NCBI GenBank assembly: GCA_902561795.1
Contig: CACERG010000001.1
Location: 140,066-204,065, forward strand
Length of the DNA stretch: 64,000 nucleotides
DNA from: an uncultured Bacteroidota bacterium
Lineage (GTDB): Bacteria; Bacteroidota; Bacteroidia; Flavobacteriales; Flavobacteriaceae
Reading direction: 5' to 3'
Shown here in pieces: positions 25,442 to 32,094 of the stretch. The position numbers and the translations under genes were made by a program. The notes under the pieces are model-generated. The model did not search any database. It saw only the letters and a list, made by a program, of their open reading frames with translations, and was not told the DNA's origin. The stretch's first letter is position 1; every line of letters begins with the position of its first letter.

Positions 25442-26288
25442 TACTGAAATTCTTCAAAATCGGAAAGAGATTATTTTCTATATGAGAATTAATTTTGTTT
25501 TTTTCGATTAATTCTCTCACATCAACCTCTATTTGATCAAAGTCGATATTAAAGGTTTTTACAAGATTATTTTCAACCCAACATTTTGGTTTGAGTCTTA
25601 ATTCAAGTCTTTTTTTGGCTTTGTAAACCTTAACGTGACCTAATTCATCATCAATATAATTTTTAATCCAAACAGAATCGTTAGTTGATCTTTTATTATT
25701 GACTTCAGTATATTTTAGGTTATCTAAATTAACTTTCATTCCACATAAATGGAAATCTAATTGTGCTCTTAAAATGAAAAAAAAATAAATCTTTGTGACA
25801 CCAAAATCTTGATTTACTTTATCATATTTCTTGTTAAGAATTTCAATCCAATTATCCCATATTAGTTGATATTCTTTGTTTGTAAATAAATCATCTAAAG
25901 TGTTTCCATTTCCAAAATTTCCATCACCAAATTTTTGAGCTAGTGATGTTTCTCCACTATCACTATTTCTTAATTCTCCCGTCTCATCATTAACTTTACA
26001 AGTCAACATTTTAATATCAGCTCCCCAAGTTTTTTTTTTTGATATTACATCAACCGCATATGAACCTGCCCCAACAGGAATCGATCCAATTGCTTGACAG
26101 ATCCACTGTTCTATATGTTCTTTAGGAATGTGTATAGGTAAGTCTTCTTGACCAGGAAGTTTTTCAGGTTGAGAAAAAATAGACTTCCTTAAAAAGTAAT
26201 TGATCACTTTAAAAGAAGTTGAATCGAAGATTAGATTTAATTCTTCTAAATTTAATGGGACAATGACTTTTTTTTGATCTAATAACAT
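25434..26288 (-). CDS. Hypothetical protein with PD-(D/E)xK-like signature, partner of the putative endonuclease
   Basis: The 284-residue protein contains 'GSYAVDVISKKKTWGADIKML' (split around residues 77-97): an Asp-containing strand, then D-x-K after a tryptophan turn, which fits the active site of restriction-type nucleases. It also has 'GDGNFGNGNTLDDLF' and a C-terminal charged region. The downstream endonuclease candidate overlaps by 8 bases, so the two proteins may form one enzyme. The start lies next to a perfect GACT...AGTC palindrome in the divergent promoter region. No family recognised. Confidence 0.5.
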   Translation of the reverse strand: MLLDQKKVIVPLNLEELNLIFDSTSFKVINYFLRKSIFSQPEKLPGQEDLPIHIPKEHIEQWICQAIGSIPVGAGSYAVDVISKKKTWGADIKMLTCKVNDETGELRNSDSGETSLAQKFGDGNFGNGNTLDDLFTNKEYQLIWDNWIEILNKKYDKVNQDFGVTKIYFFFILRAQLDFHLCGMKVNLDNLKYTEVNNKRSTNDSVWIKNYIDDELGHVKVYKAKKRLELRLKPKCWVENNLVKTFNIDFDQIEVDVRELIEKNKINSHIENNLFPILKNFSND

Positions 26289-26302
26289 AAAATCTAATTG
26301 TA

Positions 26303-26320
26303 GACTAAATGAATTTAGTC
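26303..26320. promoter_or_regulatory. 18-bp palindromic putative operator
   Basis: GACTAAAT-GA-ATTTAGTC is a perfect inverted repeat in the 70-bp gap between the divergent 25434-26288 gene and the MazG-like gene. GACT/AGTC half-sites recall C-box operators of restriction-modification controller proteins. Their usual spacing is shorter, and no C-protein gene is visible here. Confidence 0.5.
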
Positions 26321-26358
26321 AATTGAGGTCATTATGACAAATTAATCTCATTATAAGA

Positions 26359-26715
26359 ATGGAAAATAAAATTGAAAAACTAAAGGTTGTTGTTAGGGAG
26401 TTTACAAAAGAAAGAGATTGGGAAAAGTTTCATTCTCCTAAAAACTTAATTATGTCATTATTTAAGGAGATAGGAGAACTCAGTGAAATATTTCAATGGA
26501 AAAAAGAAGAATTATCTTTCAAAAATAATTTAACCACGGAGGAGATAGAAAACATTAAAGATGAGTTGTCCGATATATTAATTTACTTAATAAGAATTTC
26601 TGATGTTTTAGATATAGATATAATATCTTCTTCATTCAAAAAAATTGAAAAAAACAGGGATAAATACCCCATTGAGAAAAGTAAAGGAAAATCTACCAAA
26701 TATGACAAGTTATAA
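26359..26715 (+). CDS. MazG-like nucleotide pyrophosphohydrolase
   Basis: The 118-residue all-alpha NTP pyrophosphatase hydrolyses (d)NTPs to monophosphate and PPi. The metal-binding pattern is 'SLFKEIGELSEIFQW' (ExxE) followed by 'IKDELSDILIYLIRISD' (ExxD), and 'ERDWEKFHSPKNL' at the N-terminus is typical of the RS21-C6/dCTPase-like branch. Its stop is followed directly by the DUF2779 gene (adjacent, no gap), so they are probably co-translated. Roles can include nucleotide-pool cleaning or depletion during phage infection; which applies is unknown. Confidence 0.88.
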   Translation: MENKIEKLKVVVREFTKERDWEKFHSPKNLIMSLFKEIGELSEIFQWKKEELSFKNNLTTEEIENIKDELSDILIYLIRISDVLDIDIISSSFKKIEKNRDKYPIEKSKGKSTKYDKL

Positions 26716-28200
26716 ATGATTAAACCAAAACTCTCTAAATCAACATTTATTCGAGGTCTCCAATGTGAAAAATCATTGTATCTCTACAAACATCACTACA
26801 AACTAAGAGATCCAATTTCTTCCTCTCTTCAAACAACATTTGATCAAGGAACTAACATAGGTATACTAGCACAAGAACTATTTCCAAATGGTGTAGATGC
26901 CTCCCCTGAAAATCATTTTAAAATAGTTGAATCTGTAGGGAAAACTTTAGATTATATTAATAATGGAGAATCAATTATCTATGAGGCCACATTTTTGTAC
27001 AATGATATAATATCAGCTTTAGATATTTTAGTTAAAGAAAATGATGGATGGAAAGCATATGAGGTTAAAAGTTCCACTAAGGTAACCGATACATATATCA
27101 AAGATGCTACAATTCAATATTATACTATTATAAACTCAGGGATCGATATAAAAGATATATCGATAGTTCATATAAATAATCAATATGTTAAAAAAGGGGA
27201 AATTGATATAAACGAACTCTTCACAATTGAATCAGTTTATGATAAAGTTTTAGAGTTTCTACCACGAATACCAAATGAGGTTAAAAGATTAAAAAATATA
27301 ATTGAAAGTCCTGATACTCCTCAAGTGGATATTGGTTCACATTGTTCTGATCCTTACGATTGTGATTTTAAGGGGACATGTTGGAAACACATTCCTGAAT
27401 ATTCTGTTTTTGATATATCAAACCTCAACAAAAAGAAAAAATTTGATTTTTATAATCAAGGAATTATTACTTTAGATCAAATTGATCTTGATAATACAAC
27501 ACTAAATTCAAATCAAAAATTACAAGTTCAATCAGAGATTCAAGGATCTGTTCTAATTGATAAAGATCAAATTAGAAGTTTTATTGGTGATCTTAATTAT
27601 CCTCTATACTTTTTAGATTTTGAAACGATAAGATCTCCTATCCCATTATTTGAAAATAGTAGACCGTTCCAACAAATTGTTTTTCAATACTCAGTTCATA
27701 TAAAAAAAACACCAAGTTCAGAGATTGACCATGAAGAATATCTTTCAAATCCAGATGTAGATCCAAGAATAGGATTTGTGAAAAAGATAATCGAAGATTG
27801 TGGTACTGAAGGTGATATTTTAGTTTATAATATTGGTTTTGAAAGAAGTAAACTTGTAGATCTTATCGAAGTATTTCCTCAATACTCTGAGAAATTAGAA
27901 AACATTATCAACCGACTGAAAGATTTAATGATTCCTTTCAAAAAGAAATGGTATTACAAATCTGAAATGAAGGGAAGTTTTTCAATAAAGTCTGTTCTCC
28001 CTGCTTTAACGGATAATCTCTCATATGACTATTTAGAAATCAAAGAAGGTGGGACTGCTTCTGATACTTTCTTACAAATGATAAATAAAACATTTGAAGG
28101 AGATGAGGAAATCAAAAGGAAACAACTTTTAGAATATTGTAAATTAGATACTGAGGCGATGGTTGAAATATTGAAAAAACTAGAGTTAGTTATAAATTGA
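26716..28200 (+). CDS. DUF2779 protein: Cas4-like nuclease plus DEDD-type exonuclease
   Basis: The 494-residue protein has two modules. The N-terminal one (about 1-230) is PD-(D/E)xK: 'AYEVKSSTKV' supplies the E-x-K near residue 118, and cysteines in 'GLQCEKSLYLYK' and 'HCSDPYDCDFKGTCW' resemble the four-Cys iron-sulfur site of Cas4/AddB. The C-terminal one (about 290-494) is an RNase H-like DEDD exonuclease with 'YFLDFETI', 'LVYNIGFERSKL' and 'EYCKLDTEAM'. This matches DUF2779. It directly follows the MazG-like gene and is the last gene before the right attachment repeat. No Cas genes or CRISPR arrays are present, so it is a stand-alone nuclease, plausibly for defence or repair. Confidence 0.85.
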   Translation: MIKPKLSKSTFIRGLQCEKSLYLYKHHYKLRDPISSSLQTTFDQGTNIGILAQELFPNGVDASPENHFKIVESVGKTLDYINNGESIIYEATFLYNDIISALDILVKENDGWKAYEVKSSTKVTDTYIKDATIQYYTIINSGIDIKDISIVHINNQYVKKGEIDINELFTIESVYDKVLEFLPRIPNEVKRLKNIIESPDTPQVDIGSHCSDPYDCDFKGTCWKHIPEYSVFDISNLNKKKKFDFYNQGIITLDQIDLDNTTLNSNQKLQVQSEIQGSVLIDKDQIRSFIGDLNYPLYFLDFETIRSPIPLFENSRPFQQIVFQYSVHIKKTPSSEIDHEEYLSNPDVDPRIGFVKKIIEDCGTEGDILVYNIGFERSKLVDLIEVFPQYSEKLENIINRLKDLMIPFKKKWYYKSEMKGSFSIKSVLPALTDNLSYDYLEIKEGGTASDTFLQMINKTFEGDEEIKRKQLLEYCKLDTEAMVEILKKLELVIN

Positions 28201-28203
28201 ACC

Positions 28204-28302
28204 TCTGTTAGATTTAACAGAAGTTGGATATCAGTTGAATCCAATTGTCAGGACCTCATTGAGTTCCAAATTCAGATAGTTATGGAACTCAAAGAGTTCC
28301 AT
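28204..28302. other. Cluster of inverted repeats before the right attachment site
   Basis: Three hairpin-forming repeats lie in 100 bases: TCTGTTA/TAACAGA (28204-28221), TTGGAT/ATCCAA (28224-28244) and ATGGAACTC-AAA-GAGTTCCAT (28282-28302). TGAGTTCCAAA at 28260 repeats the motif at the island's left end. None is followed by a T run, so they fit recombinase sites at least as well as terminators. Confidence 0.5.
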
Positions 28303-28342
28303 GATAAATTATAAAACACTGATAATCAATTATATAAATAAT

Positions 28343-28373
28343 TGGTTCAAGTCCAGGTGGGACCACCAACAAA
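28343..28373 (+). repeat. Right attachment-site repeat (attR), partial tRNA copy
   Basis: Twenty-nine of 31 bases match 21214-21244. Only the 3' half of the T arm, the acceptor strand, CCA and ACAAA are present. The 5' half of a tRNA is missing, so this is not a gene. Both T-loop variants would be functional in a tRNA. Confidence 0.8.
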
Positions 28374-28401
28374 GAAAGAGCGCGAGCTCAATCAAGGCAA
28401 G

Positions 28402-28426
28402 CCCTTCGAGTAATCGAGGGGTTTTT
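28402..28426 (+). terminator. Rho-independent terminator downstream of attR
   Basis: CCCTTCGA-GTAA-TCGAGGGG with one G-T pair, then TTTTT. In the uninterrupted chromosome it would lie about 30 bases after the tRNA, so it was probably the tRNA terminator. Confidence 0.7.
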
Positions 28427-28474
28427 CTTTACAATTAAGTTTAGCTTAAACTTAGTTAATTTATGGGCACCCAT

Positions 28475-28600
28475 TTGGGAGTAATCTTCTTTTCCTAAAA
28501 AACAGCCCATCCCTTCCATCCTTTAAATTTATAAACTTGTGAAACTGCACAAGGAACCATTAAAGATTTATCTAAACCATCGGCAGATCCTCTGAATTAA
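28475..28600 (-). pseudogene. Decayed fragment resembling 'integrase repeat' proteins
   Basis: On the minus strand one frame reads 'MVPCAVSQVYKFKGWKGW' and a second continues 'FLGKEDYS' after a one-base shift. The pattern (VPxxPxxVY..GWkGW..FLG) is the repeat found, as I recall, in Bacteroidetes proteins annotated 'integrase repeat-containing'. Frameshifts and stops on both sides mark it as a remnant. It lies just outside the right attachment repeat. Confidence 0.35.
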
Positions 28601-28647
28601 GTTCAGTGAGTAATTTGTATATTTATCCTAAACCATAAATCAATATT

Positions 28648-29001
28648 ATGAAAACAAAAAGAGATTTTTGGAGGTCGATAGGTTTATCTTATTTGCTAAT
28701 ATTTTCTGGAATTATTCTCCTTTATATTATTGAAGAAAACACCCAATTTGAAATTTATTTGTTAATTGGGGTTATTTTTTTAGAGGGTTTTGGCTTAATT
28801 ACCATTGTGAAAGCACTAAAGATATTTCGCTCTTTAGACGATAAATCAATATATCCAAAACAATTTGACTTTTTAAACAGGATGGCTGTAAAATTACATT
28901 CTGATAGGAAAAAATCAAATATAGTAATTGTAATTGCTATTATTGTTGGTATTTTGATTGGTATTTTTAGTGTACTTTACAAAGAGGGATTACTATTTTA
29001 A
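28648..29001 (+). CDS. Hypothetical membrane protein, 117 aa
   Basis: The protein has a basic N-terminus (MKTKRDFWRS) and three predicted TM helices: about residues 11-28, 34-56 and 93-112 ('IVIVIAIIVGILIGIFSVLY'). A cytoplasmic loop holds 'RSLDDKSIYPKQFDFLNR'. No family recognised. The TTTGTATATT upstream (28614) resembles sequences before other genes in this half of the window. The acyltransferase gene follows 41 bases later on the same strand. Confidence 0.6.
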   Translation: MKTKRDFWRSIGLSYLLIFSGIILLYIIEENTQFEIYLLIGVIFLEGFGLITIVKALKIFRSLDDKSIYPKQFDFLNRMAVKLHSDRKKSNIVIVIAIIVGILIGIFSVLYKEGLLF

Positions 29002-29042
29002 AACTTTATTTTTAATCCAACCATAAACCAATAACATCTCAA

Positions 29043-30404
29043 ATGACTTTCTTTAGCAATTCTATATATTCTTTATTTAATAGACCTAAAATACATATGC
29101 CCTCAATAGATGGAATTCGTGCCCTTGCAATCCTTTTTGTTGTTTTTGGTCACGTCTACACTATACAAACTCCTCTTTTTGATGGGGAAATAATGATGCC
29201 TAGCTGGTTAAGACACGATTATGGTGTTGATATGTTTTTTGTCATTAGTGGCTTTCTCATTGGATCCATATTGATCAAAGATTATCAAAAAAATGGGAGC
29301 ATTTCCTATTTGAAATTTTATTCAAGAAGATTTCTTCGTTTAATGCCTGTATATGTTATCGTTTTGCTATTAGGATTTTACTTCATGGAAAACTGGTTTA
29401 ACCTTTTACCTGACGGAGGCCTACCTATGATAGGAGATGCACAGCTTTGTTGTAATTTAGGAAACAGTTCTAATACTGAAAAGCTATGGGCAAATTTACT
29501 ATATGTAAACAATTTTCTTCCTACAGAAAACCAATACATGCTCTGGACTTGGTCTTTAGCTATCGAGGAACAATTTTATTTTATTGCACCTTTATTATTA
29601 GCTTTTATACTTTCAAAACGTAATAAAAAAATTTCTTTTCTTTTATTACTATTTTTATTGTCATTCGTTATTAGATATTTTGTTGTCTATGCTTATGAGC
29701 TTTTCCCATACAATTACTGGAACTCTCAAAATGTAAATAATGAAGGAATTAATTATATGAAAATAACTTTTTCAAGCATCTATGATAATTTGTACACTAG
29801 ATATGGGGGGCTCTTAGTGGGTGTAATAGGAGCCTTTATTAACGTTTTTTATAATGAAAAAGTAAGACAGATTTTCACTAAAAAATCAAGTATAATCTAT
29901 ATTTTGATAAGTTTAGTAATTTTATTTGGTGTTTTGTTCGACATAAATTATCTATATTTTGGAAATCTTGTCGATTGGGCAGAACTTACTGAAGTCTCAA
30001 AATATGAAAAAATGTATTGGGCTTCTATTGTAGCATATGACAGAAATCTCTACTCTGTAGCAGTTTTAGTGGTTATTTTTTACTCAATTTACAATAAAGG
30101 ATTCCTAGGAGTTAGAATAAAAAACTTTTTGTCTTCTAAAATTTTCTATCCCATAGCTCAGTTGTCTTATTCAACCTATCTTGTACATTGGATGCTAATG
30201 TTTTGGTTTTTTCCTTCCTCCGTTATCTTCTTAAGCCAATATATTGAATCGAATACCATTATTTTTTATTTAAACGGGAGTATTGGAATATTACTTTCAT
30301 TTTTAGGGTCAATGATTTTATACTTATTTGTCGAGAGGCCCTGTATGGAATTTAGAAACTCAGTTTTTTTTAAAAGCTTTTTTGATAAAAACAAGACCAA
30401 TTAA
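29043..30404 (+). CDS. Acyltransferase 3 family membrane protein
   Basis: The 453-residue multi-pass protein belongs to the acyltransferase 3 (OafA/NodX-like) family, which transfers acyl groups to sugars of lipopolysaccharide, peptidoglycan or exopolysaccharide. The family start is 'SIDGIRALAILFVVFGHV' with the conserved R and H. 'GVDMFFVISGFLIGSIL' and 'YSRRFLRLMPVYV' follow, and 'WTWSLAIEEQFYFIAPLLL' lies near residue 175. About ten hydrophobic helices are visible. There is no SGNH domain at the C-terminus. It precedes two sulfatases, so polysaccharide modification is a reasonable context, but the substrate is unknown. Confidence 0.9.
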   Translation: MTFFSNSIYSLFNRPKIHMPSIDGIRALAILFVVFGHVYTIQTPLFDGEIMMPSWLRHDYGVDMFFVISGFLIGSILIKDYQKNGSISYLKFYSRRFLRLMPVYVIVLLLGFYFMENWFNLLPDGGLPMIGDAQLCCNLGNSSNTEKLWANLLYVNNFLPTENQYMLWTWSLAIEEQFYFIAPLLLAFILSKRNKKISFLLLLFLLSFVIRYFVVYAYELFPYNYWNSQNVNNEGINYMKITFSSIYDNLYTRYGGLLVGVIGAFINVFYNEKVRQIFTKKSSIIYILISLVILFGVLFDINYLYFGNLVDWAELTEVSKYEKMYWASIVAYDRNLYSVAVLVVIFYSIYNKGFLGVRIKNFLSSKIFYPIAQLSYSTYLVHWMLMFWFFPSSVIFLSQYIESNTIIFYLNGSIGILLSFLGSMILYLFVERPCMEFRNSVFFKSFFDKNKTN

Positions 30405-30563
30405 ATTTGTCAAAGATTGACTGAAAAAGTCAATTTTGACAAAAATGAAAAAAAATCATGTGCTGAAAAAAATAGCCTCGATAGTAATTTAAGTTTTGTT
30501 ATACTGACATATTCTCTTTATTAAATGAACCTTATTATTATATTTAGATATTAAATTATATGA

Positions 30564-32081
30564 ATGAATTTTCCCATTTTAAAATATAGTTTTCTAATAG
30601 TTCTAGTTACTTTGATAGAATCCTGTGAGCAATCTCGAGATGAGATAGAAAATCCAAATATACTTTTAATTTACATGGATGATTTGGGATATGGTGATGT
30701 CAGTTCCTATGGTATGGGCACCTTGTCTACTCCTAATATTGATAGAATTTCTGAAAATGGGATACGTTTTACTAATGGCTATTCAACTTCAGCTACCTGC
30801 ACACCCAGTAGATATGCAATTCTCTCTGGAGAATACCCTTGGAGAAATCAACGAGCACAAATTTTGCCTGGAAATGCACCGCTATTATTTGATATATCAA
30901 AGGAAACATTACCTTCTCTACTAAAAAAAGCTAACTATAAAACAGCAATAATTGGGAAGTGGCATTTAGGCCTTGGTGATGAAAATTTAGACTGGAATCA
31001 ATCGATATATCCAGGGCCGAATGATATAGGTTTTGACTATTCCTTTATTCTTGCTTCTACTAATGATAGAGTACCATCTGTCTATTTAGAGAATAATAAG
31101 GTTTTAAATTTGAATAAAAAAGATCCACTAAAAGTAAGTTATACTGAAAATTTTATTGGGGAGCCTACGGGCAAAGAAAATCCTCAGTTATTAAAACTTT
31201 TCCCAAGTCACGGCCACGACATGAGTATACATAATGGTATCTCACGTATAGGCTTTATGAAAGGTGGAAAATCTGCTCTCTACATAGATGAGAACATGTC
31301 AGACACAATTTTGGTAAAGACAAAAAAGTTTATAGAATCAAATAAGGACAATCCTTTTTTTCTTTTCTATTCTCTACACCAACCTCATGTTCCCCGTGTA
31401 CCTCACCCACGTTTTGTTGGAAGCTCAGGAATGGGACCAAGAGGAGATGCTATTCTAGAAGCAGACTGGGCAATAGGACAGGTCCTTGATAAAATAGATG
31501 AATTGGGTCTTTCCGAAAACACAATGGTAGTTTTTTCTAGTGATAACGGACCAGTTTTAGATGACGGATATAAAGACGAAGCCGAAGAAAAAATTGGAGA
31601 TCACACCCCGTCTGGTCTTTTAAGAAGTGGAAAATATAGTATGTTTGAGGGAGGCACAAGGGTACCTTTTATGATAAGTTGGCAAGGAAAAATTGCACCA
31701 GGTGTATCGGATGCGTTAGTTTGCCAATTAGATTTTATGGGTTCTTTTTCAAATTTGGTGGGTATTGAGAATCCTAGTTTAGATAGTCAAAACACATTAA
31801 ATTCTTTTCTTGGTAAGTCGGAAAAGGGTAGAGATCAATTGGTTTTGGAAGCATCTGGGAAAATATTTCTAAGAAAAGGAAACTGGGTTATGATTCCCCC
31901 GTACGATGGGCCTAAAATTGTAAATCAATGGGTAAAAAATGAAACTGCAAATAGTCGGGATTTCCAACTATATAATTTGTCAGATGATATAGAACAGTTG
32001 AGAAATTTGGCTTCTGACTATCCTGAAAAAGTTCAAGAAATGATAAAATCGATGAAGGATATCAAAGAAAGGGTGAATTGA
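30564..32081 (+). CDS. Sulfatase (arylsulfatase family, S1), lipoprotein-like
   Basis: The 505-residue enzyme hydrolyses sulfate esters, probably of algal polysaccharides. A hydrophobic N-terminus ends in 'TLIESCEQS', a possible lipobox. 'NILLIYMDDLGYGDVSSYG' supplies the calcium-binding Asp pair. The formylglycine motif is 'TCTPSRYAILSG' (CxPSR, near residue 80), converted by a maturase encoded elsewhere. 'GKWHLG' and 'FSSDNGP' are further sulfatase signatures. The family-typical C-terminal region with 'LYNLSDDIEQLRNLA' is complete. Thirteen bases separate it from a second sulfatase, so they form a tandem operon. Confidence 0.93.
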   Translation: MNFPILKYSFLIVLVTLIESCEQSRDEIENPNILLIYMDDLGYGDVSSYGMGTLSTPNIDRISENGIRFTNGYSTSATCTPSRYAILSGEYPWRNQRAQILPGNAPLLFDISKETLPSLLKKANYKTAIIGKWHLGLGDENLDWNQSIYPGPNDIGFDYSFILASTNDRVPSVYLENNKVLNLNKKDPLKVSYTENFIGEPTGKENPQLLKLFPSHGHDMSIHNGISRIGFMKGGKSALYIDENMSDTILVKTKKFIESNKDNPFFLFYSLHQPHVPRVPHPRFVGSSGMGPRGDAILEADWAIGQVLDKIDELGLSENTMVVFSSDNGPVLDDGYKDEAEEKIGDHTPSGLLRSGKYSMFEGGTRVPFMISWQGKIAPGVSDALVCQLDFMGSFSNLVGIENPSLDSQNTLNSFLGKSEKGRDQLVLEASGKIFLRKGNWVMIPPYDGPKIVNQWVKNETANSRDFQLYNLSDDIEQLRNLASDYPEKVQEMIKSMKDIKERVN

Positions 32082-32094
32082 ATTTCGAGTGAAA

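Larger units (their letters stand above)
21214..28373. mobile_element. tRNA-integrated genomic island with restriction-modification and repair genes
   Basis: The segment is bounded by the 31-bp tRNA 3'-end repeats and is noticeably more AT-rich than the flanking core genes, with Lys/Asn/Ile-rich products. It carries an OGG-fold/GIY-YIG pair, an HhH glycosylase/unknown/cytosine methyltransferase run, two candidate endonuclease genes, a MazG-like gene and DUF2779. No integrase, relaxase or transposase gene is visible inside. A tRNA-type terminator right after the right repeat (28402-28426) probably marks the ancestral downstream sequence of the tRNA. Confidence 0.75.

Noticed and set aside
26716..28200. 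CRISPR-associated Cas4
   Set aside because: The N-terminal module is Cas4-like, but no cas1/cas2 or repeat array is present and the protein is fused to a DEDD exonuclease as in DUF2779.
28343..28373. Second tRNA gene
   Set aside because: Only the 3' half of a tRNA is present. There is no matching 5' acceptor strand, D arm or anticodon arm upstream, so it is an attachment-site copy.
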